Virus record (IMG/VR): IMGVR_UViG_3300031673_000398
Coordinates: 1-26,764 of that record
Source: a virus
Reading direction: 5' to 3' (one strand)
DNA: 26,764 nt
Below the pieces are notes generated by a model, which had not been told where the DNA came from, searched no databases, and saw nothing but the letters and a program-made list of their open reading frames with translations. Made by a program: the position numbers and the translations under genes. Position 1 is the first letter of the stretch, and each line of letters starts with the position of its first letter. Of the stretch, positions 1 through 8,461 are shown in pieces.

Positions 1-959
1 AAAGAATAACTTTCTCTTTGACCCCAAGAAAACTTTTTATATACTTCCATGTAATCAAGAAAAGATATACCATGAATACTCCATGATCCCATACTTCTAC
101 CAAACGCTTGTGTTACATTTGGACGATAATATATACTTTTTACTGGAGATAGTTCTTTTGCTTTATCCTCATGGAATACTTTAATGAGTCTGTTAATGAT
201 ATAAGGTAAATCGAAGCCGGCTAGGTTCCAGCCACTACATATATCTGGTGTATATTGCTTCCAATAAGATAAAAAGTTGTTTAGAAGTTCTTTTTCTGTC
301 TTACATTGGACATACACTACATTGTCTTGCGTTGGTTTATAATCACCATGTAAACCCCAAGTAAAGAATTTCTTTTGAAGAGTGCTATACAGTGTAATTA
401 CATTGATAGCATAGTTAGCTTCTTCAGGATCGGGAAACTCAGTTGTCTGCGTATAACAGCTCTTTTCCAGAGATACCCACTTATCTACCTCTTCATCCCA
501 TACAATTGCGTTTCCGCCGAGATTTTGCTGTATAATATGCTTAATAGAATGTTCTTCTTCACCAGAATCTGTTTTCATCCTTACAAATGTATTGAGAGGA
601 TATTTACATGTATAAACTTCAATATCTATAAAGGATGTATCGATTTCGTTTTGTGAAAAACTAGGATCTGCATTTAGATTATTGTATTTTTCAATAAGAT
701 ATTGCTGTTCAGGTCTAAGATTATAAAAAATTCTCTTTATACCTGAATCTTTTATATACTTTGAACGTTCCCAATTGCTTTTAAACTCCATCTTTCGTAG
801 ATTTGAATTGTAAATCGACTTATATCCAAAGTCGTTTTGACATTCTACGAAAGCATAAGGTTTAAATTTTTCAATGGTTTCAATTCTTTCACCTTGCTCG
901 TTCCAAGTCCAGAGGTGCATATTGCCTTGACGGCTATCAAAGTAAACATTTCTATACAT
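1..959 (-). CDS. 43: DNA polymerase gp43, N-terminal part (family B), runs off left edge
   Basis: Replicative family B DNA polymerase with 3'-5' proofreading. My translation of the minus strand from the ATG at 959 stays open to position 1, giving about 319 N-terminal residues; the polymerase palm lies outside the window. The Exo I motif FIDIEVY places Asp112 and Glu114 at the numbers known for the T4 gp43 exonuclease site. The Exo II motif is GWNLAGFDLPY, with Asp at about 250 (T4 Asp219, so there is an insertion between the two motifs). It is the last gene seen in the leftward replication/recombination unit, 32 nt after the glycosyltransferase stop. A TATAAT (971-966) lies only 6 nt before the ATG and no clear Shine-Dalgarno is visible. 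The identity is secure; the gene is cut by the window edge, not broken. Confidence 0.95.
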   Translation of the reverse strand, partial: MYRNVYFDSRQGNMHLWTWNEQGERIETIEKFKPYAFVECQNDFGYKSIYNSNLRKMEFKSNWERSKYIKDSGIKRIFYNLRPEQQYLIEKYNNLNADPSFSQNEIDTSFIDIEVYTCKYPLNTFVRMKTDSGEEEHSIKHIIQQNLGGNAIVWDEEVDKWVSLEKSCYTQTTEFPDPEEANYAINVITLYSTLQKKFFTWGLHGDYKPTQDNVVYVQCKTEKELLNNFLSYWKQYTPDICSGWNLAGFDLPYIINRLIKVFHEDKAKELSPVKSIYYRPNVTQAFGRSMGSWSIHGISFLDYMEVYKKFSWGQRESYS

Positions 960-965
960 ATGTAT

Positions 966-994
966 ATTATATACTAGAGGTTAAACGATTGCTA
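966..994 (-). promoter_or_regulatory. Possible promoter directly before DNA polymerase gene
   Basis: On the minus strand TATAAT sits at 971-966, six bases before the gene 43 ATG (959). A poor -35 candidate (TAGCAA, 994-989) lies 17 bp upstream. If it is used, the transcript would start at or next to the ATG, giving a nearly leaderless mRNA. The region is AT-rich, so chance is possible. Confidence 0.3.
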
Positions 995-2227
995 CTTGTT
1001 AAATCTGTTTAAAGCGGTTCTCTCTTTAGAACCAAACGGAGTAAAGTAAATTTCTTCATGGCACTTGAGATTTTCTTCATTTTCCAACCACATAGTGTTT
1101 GCATATGCTCTTTCCTGGTCGGAAATTTTCATATATTTGGATCTATCTTTGCATACCAAATCAATTTGCTCGATCATTTCATCACCTGTGGTGAATCTTC
1201 TGCTACAACTTTCATATGTAACCATATCTTGACAAATTGCTGGAATTCCAAGACAAGCTGCTTCAAGATGTTTAATATTGCTCTTACATCTATTAAATTC
1301 GTTGTCTTCAAGTGGCGCAATTAAACAATTTACGTTCAAATTTGCAACTGCTTTCATATAATCCGGAAGCATTGCCCAATTATGAAATTCAATCTCACCA
1401 TTATCAATATAGGGTTTCAAACTTAAAGGATAACCACCCATAAACACCCATTGATATTTTTTTCGTGTCTTGATAATAGCTTCAATAACATGTGTAAAGT
1501 CGTCCTTTTGACCTGTTCTGTTCATTATATCAAAGTGTGTACCTGAACCCGTGTAACCAATTCGCGGTCTTTGTTTAACTGATTTAAAATTCAACTGTAA
1601 TTTTTTTCTGTCATAATGATCAGCCCAGAATTTAGGTGGAAAATTAGGAACAACTGTAATATTTTGATTCCCTGTCTTCCTTATATAATAATCTCTCATA
1701 TAAGGACATGTTACAGTAATTTCGTCCATTTCTTTCATTATTGTAAGAATAGAATCTACAATACTCTGGTCAGTAAACCCATCTTTACATCTATTATAAT
1801 CGGGAATATCATCTCTAAACACAACATCATCAATTTCATAAATCAATTTCAAACCGTTTAGAGGCTGAATCTTTTCTTTAATCATTTTAACAAATTGCAA
1901 TTGTACTGGTGTTGCTTGTCTTTGAAGTTTAACAGCTTTCATGTTCTTGTAATAATTAGGATCTAGAATCATCGTAGTACCACCACTTACTACAGCTTTT
2001 TGATACCAATTTAACATTAGTTCAGGCCATAACATTCTCCAAAAACCACATCCGCCATAATCTGCGTAGAAGTTTACTGCTCTGTTTAATCCATCTCCTG
2101 GTAATTTCAAGGCAGGTGCTTCACCTTGTTTCTTTAAGAGTGATTTAAACACTGAAGGTACAACAGGAATGCTACCTTGTGGAAGATATGGAATAGTTAA
2201 ATTATAAGTTTCTGGAATTAGTTTCAT
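992..2227 (-). CDS. GT-B fold glycosyltransferase (group 1-like)
   Basis: A 411-residue cytoplasmic glycosyltransferase, probably using a nucleotide sugar donor. The C-terminal half shows a Rossmann-like start (RPRIGYTGSGTHFD, residues about 223-236) and the donor-site stretch KSNIKHLEAACLGIPAICQD, where Glu and the AACLGIP turn match the GT4/group 1 pattern. An IDD segment lies in the N-terminal half (EIDDVVF). There is no signal peptide or membrane segment. Its ATG overlaps the gp46 stop by 4 nt (ATGA), so it is translationally coupled and lies between gene 46 and gene 43. It differs in fold from the GT-A enzymes of the downstream island. The acceptor is unknown: modified DNA base, virion protein and host surface glycan are all possible. 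Confidence 0.8.
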   Translation of the reverse strand: MKLIPETYNLTIPYLPQGSIPVVPSVFKSLLKKQGEAPALKLPGDGLNRAVNFYADYGGCGFWRMLWPELMLNWYQKAVVSGGTTMILDPNYYKNMKAVKLQRQATPVQLQFVKMIKEKIQPLNGLKLIYEIDDVVFRDDIPDYNRCKDGFTDQSIVDSILTIMKEMDEITVTCPYMRDYYIRKTGNQNITVVPNFPPKFWADHYDRKKLQLNFKSVKQRPRIGYTGSGTHFDIMNRTGQKDDFTHVIEAIIKTRKKYQWVFMGGYPLSLKPYIDNGEIEFHNWAMLPDYMKAVANLNVNCLIAPLEDNEFNRCKSNIKHLEAACLGIPAICQDMVTYESCSRRFTTGDEMIEQIDLVCKDRSKYMKISDQERAYANTMWLENEENLKCHEEIYFTPFGSKERTALNRFNK

Positions 2228-4020
2228 TGTGATAATTTTGTAACGCCGTTTTCCTTTTCTAGGTATATTATTTCACCCGAAATAGTATCTACTGCGTCTG
2301 GCCGGTGTGTAACTATATATACACACTCATTGTATTTGTCAACTCGTTCATCGAGTATTTTCATGACATTTTTTATCCCTTGTTTATCAAGAGAAGAGTC
2401 TAAAAGTTCATCATATATTGATACATTAATAGAAGAATCTGATTGTAATCTTCTTAAATCCTGGAATGTAAATAAAATAGCTAAATCTATTCGTTTTCTT
2501 TCACCAGCACTAAAATTATGATAACTACATTCGTGTCCTTTTTCGTTAACAAGTTTTTCTACAAAATATTGGTCAAACTCGCAAGTGCATGGTGCATCAA
2601 GAACATTTAAATAATAAGATAAACGGGAATTAAGAAGTTTAAGGATTTTTTTAACAACAAATGACCTAATACCTTCTTCAGATACTATAAATTTGGAGAT
2701 TTTATAAATTTCCATTTTTTTATCAAGGTCTTGAACAATGTTTTGCATTTCACAAACTTCGATTTGCAATTTTTTTATAGAATCTGTGTATCTGTCTTCA
2801 TCTTTATCCAAATCCTTAATGTCTTCTTCAAGAGATCTAATATTTTCTTTATATTCCTTAATAGAACTGCTATTTGTCTTGCAAGATTGAAGTTTATATT
2901 TAATACTCTGTGTTTCTTGAAGAAAAACTTCTCTTTCTTTTCTATTTTCTTTAATTTGTTCTTTAATTTCTAAAATAGTCTTTTCTTTTTTAATGATTTC
3001 TTTATCAATATTTAAAATAGATTTTTTTGCTTTAGATATTTTTTTATTAGCTTCTTCTAACAAAGTCTTTGTTAATTTTCTCTGACATGCGGGACATACA
3101 TCAGGAATATTTTCCTGTTCTTTAATTTCCTTTTCCAACAACCCCTTTTTATGAAGCATAATAGTATTTTCTTTTACATGATCAGCATTTTCTTCTTCAA
3201 GTTTATGTATCTGGTTTTCTATTATTTTAATTTCATCTGAAGACTTGTAACCCTGAAGTTCATCCTTTAACTTTTTTGTTTCCTCTTCAAGTTTTACAAT
3301 TCTATCTTTATTGTTTTCAATTCTGGATTTGTAATTTTCAAGCTTTTCTTTTTTTTGCAGCTTATATGATTTAAGCATGCCTTCTATATTTTCTAAAGAC
3401 TTAATGCTGGTAGAATATTTTCCATACTCAACCTGATAATCGCTCTTGGTGTTATTGAAATCAAGTCGAGCCATCAAAAGCATTTCACCAAAAGCACCTA
3501 ATCCTAAAATACCTTCAAGAAATTTTCTTTTATCAACTTTTCGTTGGCTCATAAAAGGAATTGCTCCATTTACAGTCATGATAATACTATTTTGAAATAC
3601 TTCAGGTGTTGCGCCTATGATTTGTTTAATTAAATCATTAGTTTTAGGTATTGTGGAAGGTGTAATATCAACACCTTGTTTATAAAGACTGACACGAGAA
3701 GGACTGGCATTCCTAATCAGTTCGTATTTACTTGTGCCAGAGGTATCCTTTACAGTAAAATCTACAGTTACTTCAGCAGGGTCTGTAGCTGAGTAATGTT
3801 TAATTTGAGTTGCTTTTACATCTCTGATGGTGGTTCCAAATAAAGCAAAGTATAAAATTTCCACTACTGAACTTTTACCTACTCCGTTTCCAGATTCTTC
3901 TCTGTCTAAATTAGCCCCTGTAATGATATTGACACCATGTCTGTAGTTCAATTCAATAGGCTCTTCACCAATAGACATGAAATTTCGGGCTACTACTTTT
4001 TCAAAACTAACTCTTTTCAT
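2224..4020 (-). CDS. 46: Recombination/repair ATPase gp46 (Rad50/SbcC-like)
   Basis: SMC-type ATPase subunit of the gp46-gp47 complex, which processes DNA ends for recombination-dependent replication and host DNA breakdown. At 598 residues it is close to T4 gp46 (560). Walker A (GNGVGKSS) is at about 44-51. Long Lys/Glu-rich coiled coils follow at about 200-300 and 320-440, separated by the zinc hook CPAC near residue 309. The ABC signature FSAGERKRIDLA is at about 503-514, Walker B (SIYDELLDSS) near 535-545, and a VTHR switch near 571. Its ATG overlaps the stop of the GMP reductase-like gene by 1 nt. In T4 the partner gene 47 is a near neighbour; here it is about 7.7 kb upstream in the same operon. 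Confidence 0.96.
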   Translation of the reverse strand: MKRVSFEKVVARNFMSIGEEPIELNYRHGVNIITGANLDREESGNGVGKSSVVEILYFALFGTTIRDVKATQIKHYSATDPAEVTVDFTVKDTSGTSKYELIRNASPSRVSLYKQGVDITPSTIPKTNDLIKQIIGATPEVFQNSIIMTVNGAIPFMSQRKVDKRKFLEGILGLGAFGEMLLMARLDFNNTKSDYQVEYGKYSTSIKSLENIEGMLKSYKLQKKEKLENYKSRIENNKDRIVKLEEETKKLKDELQGYKSSDEIKIIENQIHKLEEENADHVKENTIMLHKKGLLEKEIKEQENIPDVCPACQRKLTKTLLEEANKKISKAKKSILNIDKEIIKKEKTILEIKEQIKENRKEREVFLQETQSIKYKLQSCKTNSSSIKEYKENIRSLEEDIKDLDKDEDRYTDSIKKLQIEVCEMQNIVQDLDKKMEIYKISKFIVSEEGIRSFVVKKILKLLNSRLSYYLNVLDAPCTCEFDQYFVEKLVNEKGHECSYHNFSAGERKRIDLAILFTFQDLRRLQSDSSINVSIYDELLDSSLDKQGIKNVMKILDERVDKYNECVYIVTHRPDAVDTISGEIIYLEKENGVTKLSQ

Positions 4021-5042
4021 TAATAATGCCCTTCTTTACTTCCAGGTCCTGATACCTTAATAAATTCACAGTTGTTTTTAAATTCTTCTAGGTTATTCGA
4101 ACCAGTATAACTCAAAGCACTTTGAAGTCCTTCTTTAATTTCTTTAAATAAATACTTCGATTTACCTTTAAACTTAGTAGTGGTTGTAATTCCTTCAATA
4201 AACGAATTCTTTCCTTTATTTTCCCCTGACGCAGAACCTCCGTATACTTTATAGAAGTCACCTTCTTCATTTCTAAATACATTACCGGGTGTTTCAGAAC
4301 ATCCTGCAAAGAATGAACCCATCATAACCACATCCGCATATTTTAACGCTTTTGCAATATCACCCACATGCTTAATACCACCATCAGCAATTATTGCTGG
4401 GCCATTTACCATTCCCATTCTTTGTTTGTGTATATCTTCTAATGCACCAAGTTGTGGAACACCACATCCTGTACGTTTACGTGTCTGACAAGCATGACCC
4501 GGTCCTATACCCACTTTTATCACATCAGCACCCCATTCTGCTAAGTCATAGTAAGCATCACCTGTTGCAATGTTTCCTGCGATCAGAGTAATATTTCCTC
4601 TTCCAGCTTTATCCCATCTGAATATCTCATTTTGAATCCACTTTAACATGTTTTTCATATGTATGTGGTGACCATGAGCTATATCTATAGTGAAAATTTG
4701 TGCTCCTTGGTCATATAGTTCTTCAAATCTTCTCTTATCTTCGTCTTTAATACCAATTGATACTCCTATGTTATTAGAATATTCTAATTTTTCGCGGACG
4801 GTTTTAAAATCTTCTACATTCTGTTCAATAGTGTTAAATCTATGTAGAATTCCCATTGCTCCATTAAGATTTGCTTCAATTGCCATATTTGGCCCTGTAA
4901 CCGTCTTCATATTTGCAGTAATAATTGGTAAATTTAAGTGAATATTTCCTAATTTGGTTGATAGATCAACATCGTTCCTTGAAGTTACTTCGGAATATTT
5001 TGGTTTGATTAAAACGTCTGAGTATGTGTAGTTTGTGTTCAT
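4020..5042 (-). CDS. GMP reductase / IMP dehydrogenase family enzyme
   Basis: A 340-residue TIM-barrel oxidoreductase of the IMPDH/GMPR family, cytoplasmic, converting GMP to IMP (reductase) or IMP to XMP (dehydrogenase). The catalytic loop GIGPGHACQTRKRTGCG contains Cys185 and the following Thr, aligned with GPGSxCTTR of characterised enzymes. Other family marks are DVLIKP near the N-terminus, LPIITANM, IAGNIAT, IIADGGIKHVGDIAKAL and the C-terminal YGGSASGENKG plus EGLQSALSYTG. There is no CBS-domain insert, and the length equals that of GMP reductases (about 325-350), so GMP reductase is the favoured call. It sits between the methyltransferase and gene 46, overlapping each by 1 nt. It probably alters the guanine nucleotide pool in infection, either supplying DNA precursors or feeding a sugar-nucleotide route. 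Confidence 0.85.
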   Translation of the reverse strand: MNTNYTYSDVLIKPKYSEVTSRNDVDLSTKLGNIHLNLPIITANMKTVTGPNMAIEANLNGAMGILHRFNTIEQNVEDFKTVREKLEYSNNIGVSIGIKDEDKRRFEELYDQGAQIFTIDIAHGHHIHMKNMLKWIQNEIFRWDKAGRGNITLIAGNIATGDAYYDLAEWGADVIKVGIGPGHACQTRKRTGCGVPQLGALEDIHKQRMGMVNGPAIIADGGIKHVGDIAKALKYADVVMMGSFFAGCSETPGNVFRNEEGDFYKVYGGSASGENKGKNSFIEGITTTTKFKGKSKYLFKEIKEGLQSALSYTGSNNLEEFKNNCEFIKVSGPGSKEGHY

Positions 5043-5623
5043 TATTTGCCTTTTATTATAACAGAAGTTATAGAAATGTCTTTATTTTTTTTATAGTGAG
5101 AATTTTTAAATAGATATGTTTTATCAACAAGATCATGATTGGAAAACAAGAGTTTAAATAACATATTATCGTTTAAAGAAATTAAATGATTCAAATTTGT
5201 ATGCAAGTCTTCACAAATATAAATTCCGCCATTGTTTAGCTTATTTAAAAATAGATATTCAAATGAAGCAATTTGGTGTGATGGTATATGACTCCCATCA
5301 TCTATAATAATATCAAACATGATCTCTCTATATGTACTATGAATTGCATCGGTATCAATTTGACTCAAAGTGTTTAATTGAATCCTTTCTTTGTTAATTT
5401 TTTGACATCGGCTATAATCTATATCCATTCCATATATTTTTGAATTCTTGAAATAATCATGTAGTGATAATATAGAAGCACCTGTATTAACACCAATTTC
5501 TAAAATGTTTAAGTTTAAGTCTTTTTTATCTTTAAAAAATTCTTCATAAAATTCACAAAACTCATGATAAGTTTGTTTGTCAGTAGAATATTCGTTACAT
5601 ATATTTTTAAAATTATCTTTCAT
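5042..5623 (-). CDS. Class I SAM-dependent methyltransferase, macrolide/sugar O-methyltransferase-like
   Basis: A 193-residue methyltransferase. The N-terminal segment YSTDKQTYHEFCEFYEEFF resembles the G/STDK...H start of demethylmacrocin/MycE-type sugar O-methyltransferases. SAM-binding motif I is LEIGVNTGASI (about 40-50), an acidic residue follows beta-2 (YGMDID), and the metal or catalytic region DIIIDDGSHIPSHQ (about 97-110) includes the DDGSH signature of that group. ICEDLH comes later. It overlaps the preceding GT-A gene by 11 nt, and GGAAG precedes its ATG. Placed at the end of a run of glycosyltransferases, it most likely methylates a sugar hydroxyl added by them; that role is inferred from context. 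Confidence 0.75.
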   Translation of the reverse strand: MKDNFKNICNEYSTDKQTYHEFCEFYEEFFKDKKDLNLNILEIGVNTGASILSLHDYFKNSKIYGMDIDYSRCQKINKERIQLNTLSQIDTDAIHSTYREIMFDIIIDDGSHIPSHQIASFEYLFLNKLNNGGIYICEDLHTNLNHLISLNDNMLFKLLFSNHDLVDKTYLFKNSHYKKNKDISITSVIIKGK

Positions 5624-6245
5624 TTAACACTTCCTTGCATTTAGATATAAATTTTTGCTGTTGATTTATATTACGTATTTGAAATTGATGATATATTTTG
5701 TTTTCATATGTAGAACCGGGACCAAATTTTCTATTAAAGTTAATATTCCAAATAGGTTCTATACAATTAGTTAATCTTAAAAAATTAAGAGTAATATTAG
5801 TTTCTTCACACTTATATGTAAATTCTTCTCCAACATCCCCCCTGTGGGTTTCATTAAATTTTACAGGTGCCAATTTTTCAATAGTTTTTCTATGTATTGA
5901 AAGACACGCGGGACCAGCATAAACGTGATCAATTGAAGAATTGCAGTTACATTGTTGTTCTATTCCACAAACAGATCTTTCGTTTGTTTTTTCTAACACA
6001 AAATCGACAGCATCTTCTGTTAATGGAATACAATCAACATCAAAAAAAAGAATTATATCAGATAAAGTACTGTTTATTATACTTTCCATCCACATTGGAT
6101 GTCTTAATTCTGTTTTATATTGGTTTATGGGAATATCGAAAAAATCGAATACCTTTTTTTGATATTCAACCACACTAATATCTATATTATGCTGATAACA
6201 CGAACATATGAACACATTTTTATCTTTATATTTGTAAAATTTCAT
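5613..6245 (-). CDS. GT-A type glycosyltransferase-like protein
   Basis: A 210-residue protein, probably a nucleotide-sugar transferase. The stretch LSDIILFFDVDCIPLTEDAVDF (about residues 60-81) is a typical GT-A metal-binding region with a DxD (DVD). VYAGPACLSIHR follows, as in family 2-like enzymes where the acceptor loop comes after DxD. No membrane segment is present. It starts 2 nt after the GT25-like gene stop and overlaps the methyltransferase start by 11 nt. I do not recognise a closer family, and the sugar and acceptor are unknown. The C-terminal 40 residues are Gln/Lys-rich and look like a small helical tail. Confidence 0.6.
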   Translation of the reverse strand: MKFYKYKDKNVFICSCYQHNIDISVVEYQKKVFDFFDIPINQYKTELRHPMWMESIINSTLSDIILFFDVDCIPLTEDAVDFVLEKTNERSVCGIEQQCNCNSSIDHVYAGPACLSIHRKTIEKLAPVKFNETHRGDVGEEFTYKCEETNITLNFLRLTNCIEPIWNINFNRKFGPGSTYENKIYHQFQIRNINQQQKFISKCKEVLNER

Positions 6246-6247
6246 AC

Positions 6248-6850
6248 CTAATTATATAGACTACTTTGAAAAAGTCCCGCTTGTGATGCTTGATGAATAC
6301 CTGGCTCTGCATAACACGATCTAAGATTTTGTGTTTCGATGCATTCATTCAACTTCCAATCAATTGGTCTATTATGATTATCCAACAAACCAATTATTTT
6401 TTTTGCTGTCTCTAATTTTATAGTATAACAATGAGTACATCTGCTTCTATATGATGGATCAAAATAAACAAACTTGTTTTTTTCTATGTTTTTAGGTAAT
6501 ATTCCGCAACAAATTCCTAAAAATAAAATATCCCCCCTTAATTGCTCAAATTCTTTGATACAATTATTATAAAATTGGTCAAACCCGTCTGGCAAAATCA
6601 CATCATCTTCAAGAATTAACACTCTTTCAATATTATTGTTTATTTGTTCATTAAGAACATATTTATGTTTTAAATAAAGGGATAGTTCACCTTTATTTTT
6701 CATCCCTTTTGGTGTTTCTTTAATGTTTTCAGGTAGAAAACCTTCCACCCACTCAACTTCCATGTCAAGTTCTTTAAATCTTTTTAGCAATAATTCTTTT
6801 CTTTGTATTAATGCGGGATAGTGGAGACAATATGTTTTATCAAGTATCAT
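6248..6850 (-). CDS. Family 25-like glycosyltransferase (LPS-type)
   Basis: A 200-residue protein with the GT25 layout: an N-terminal beta strand naming a residue of the form TYCLHYP...RKELLLKRF, then EWVEGF, a block ERVLILEDDVILPDGF with the ILEDDV metal-binding motif (about residues 77-82), and later THCYTIKLETAKKII...PIDWKLN, which matches the YxI...A...PIDW region of these enzymes. GT25 members act on lipooligosaccharide or on collagen hydroxylysine. It overlaps the next upstream gene by 4 nt. The phage substrate is unknown. Confidence 0.75.
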   Translation of the reverse strand: MILDKTYCLHYPALIQRKELLLKRFKELDMEVEWVEGFLPENIKETPKGMKNKGELSLYLKHKYVLNEQINNNIERVLILEDDVILPDGFDQFYNNCIKEFEQLRGDILFLGICCGILPKNIEKNKFVYFDPSYRSRCTHCYTIKLETAKKIIGLLDNHNRPIDWKLNECIETQNLRSCYAEPGIHQASQAGLFQSSLYN

Positions 6851-7620
6851 TTTATCAATTTTCTATAGTATTCGAAATAAGCTTTATTTTTATTTTTACT
6901 TTTAATAATTGTATATTGTTCTTCTAGATATTCAACAGATAAATCTAACCAATCTTCTACAACCAAAATAGGAAGGTCATGGAATTTTTCCATAGCAACA
7001 TGTGAACTTATAATTGGTATTACACCCAGATATATTGCTTCCCATACCCTATGACAATCTATGCTATTTCCTGGAGGTGAGATAACGTACTTATATTTTG
7101 ACATAGTGTCCCAGTATTCCTCTTGGCTAAGTCTATTTTTTTCATAATCAACAAAATCCATACCACCCATGACAAGATCTATAAAATACCTGGACTTGGA
7201 AGTAGTAATGTCAAAGTTACTATATACTAATTTGTCTTTGGTTATGTTTTTGTTTATTACCTTTGTTAAAAGTTTCTTATTTCCATGGTCCCATTTATCG
7301 TTAGCCACTCCAATGGGAATAGAAGTAAACTTTTTATGGTTTATATTTGCATTCATACCATACCAATGAATTATTTTTTCATGTTCTAATATGTTTAACC
7401 AGGGGGCAGGCGTACTTATATCTGAATTGTGTGTAATGAGCTTGAATTTATTATTGATAAGAGGAAATATTTTTTCGATAAACATATTTAAATAATCTGT
7501 TTTAACAAATATAACATTTGGATGTACTAAGTCCTCTTTGGAAACCCATTGTTTATCTTCATCTAAATAAAAATCTGCAAGTTCCTTAAACTTATTACCA
7601 TCTATAAAATCATTCACCAT
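6847..7620 (-). CDS. Exostosin/GT47-like glycosyltransferase
   Basis: A putative glycosyltransferase of about 257 residues. The C-terminal block KYVISPPGNSIDCHRVWEAIYLGVIPII (about residues 185-212) is the clearest signal: S/P-P-G-N-x-x-D-x-x-R-x-W-E-A-x-x-x-G-x-x-P is the nucleotide-sugar binding pattern seen in exostosin-like and related eukaryote-type transferases. The frame is open five codons further upstream to a TTG at 7635. I chose the ATG at 7620 because GAGG lies 9 nt before it; it then overlaps the upstream gene by 11 nt. There is no signal peptide. It is a member of the glycosylation island, with acceptor unknown. Confidence 0.65.
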   Translation of the reverse strand: MVNDFIDGNKFKELADFYLDEDKQWVSKEDLVHPNVIFVKTDYLNMFIEKIFPLINNKFKLITHNSDISTPAPWLNILEHEKIIHWYGMNANINHKKFTSIPIGVANDKWDHGNKKLLTKVINKNITKDKLVYSNFDITTSKSRYFIDLVMGGMDFVDYEKNRLSQEEYWDTMSKYKYVISPPGNSIDCHRVWEAIYLGVIPIISSHVAMEKFHDLPILVVEDWLDLSVEYLEEQYTIIKSKNKNKAYFEYYRKLIK

Positions 7621-8461
7621 TTTCAAATTCCTCAAGTCTTTTACAATGGATATGTAGGTTAAAAATGGGTATTTTTTTACCTTTATAAATTAAAAACGGT
7701 GTTTTATTAAATTGTACTTCGAATTTTTTATGATGCAAAGCCTCCCCAACATAATGATGGAGTCCATACCACCCTGGTGAATGTCCAATATTTGTTCCAC
7801 CGAGATACTGTCCGTATGAAGCACCATCAAATAAACACTGAAGAGTGGAAAAATGATTATCATCTGGAAGTGTGGGTAAATAATCTATGTCTGGTGTATA
7901 TGTTTTAATAAGGTCAATAAGAACCATTTCTGAAAGATGATGTTGGTTTGTGAATTTACTAACAAAATTCTCTCCCTTTTCAATTAACTGTAGAAGTTTA
8001 TTGATAAATTTTGTGAAATGTTCTTGTTTTCTACAATATACTATTCCTGCGGATGCTAACTCTTTACCAACAGCTGTAAAATAAATACCACTTGGTAACT
8101 TTCTCAATATTTTAGGATTGTCATAAATTAAATTATCATATTCAAGATGTAAGAACTCTTCTATATTGTTTTTCTCTACATAAAGAAACAATGTATATAA
8201 TCTTAAAAGAGTTAATAACCAAAACGGGTCTTTATGATATGAAGGAAAGTTCTTTTTGCATAAATTATAAAATTCATCAACTTTTGGTTCCAAACCTTTT
8301 AGATCTGACATTGTAACAATATATGAATGCCCGAATTGTGCTGATTGTTCTACACTAGTCATTGCATATTCGGGTATTTTTTCAAAGGAATATTGAGATT
8401 TGTTTAATTCCTCAGAAAAACTAAAGTCGTTTATATTTAAGTGCGAATATAATATTTTCAT
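7610..8461 (-). CDS. Putative glycosyltransferase-like protein of the island
   Basis: About 283 residues, of a family I do not name with certainty. DPFWLLTLLRLYTLFLYVEKNN followed by FLHLEYDNLIYDNP (about residues 75-115) resembles a GT-A fold in which an acidic D-N/D motif after a hydrophobic strand holds the metal. Later AGIVYC and FDGASYGQYLGGT appear; the last phrase is highly patterned and probably part of the active site. The start is the ATG at 8461, with GAGG about 10 nt before it, rather than the in-frame TTG at 8467. It overlaps the 568-residue GT gene by 4 nt. Operon position supports a sugar-modification role. A non-enzymatic role is possible. Confidence 0.5.
   Translation of the reverse strand: MKILYSHLNINDFSFSEELNKSQYSFEKIPEYAMTSVEQSAQFGHSYIVTMSDLKGLEPKVDEFYNLCKKNFPSYHKDPFWLLTLLRLYTLFLYVEKNNIEEFLHLEYDNLIYDNPKILRKLPSGIYFTAVGKELASAGIVYCRKQEHFTKFINKLLQLIEKGENFVSKFTNQHHLSEMVLIDLIKTYTPDIDYLPTLPDDNHFSTLQCLFDGASYGQYLGGTNIGHSPGWYGLHHYVGEALHHKKFEVQFNKTPFLIYKGKKIPIFNLHIHCKRLEEFENGE

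Noticed and set aside
375-656. Plus-strand open frames opposite the leftward genes (for example 375-656, 13744-14103) and minus-strand frames opposite the rightward genes (for example 19463-19804)
   Set aside because: They lie wholly opposite genes with recognised motifs or strong operon context, their products are low-complexity or hydrophobic without motifs, and they lack ribosome sites.
7621-7635. TTG start giving a 262-residue exostosin-like protein
   Set aside because: An ATG at 7620 with GAGG 9 nt upstream explains initiation better; the TTG would place the GAGG inside the gene. The same reasoning moves the next gene from TTG 8467 to ATG 8461.
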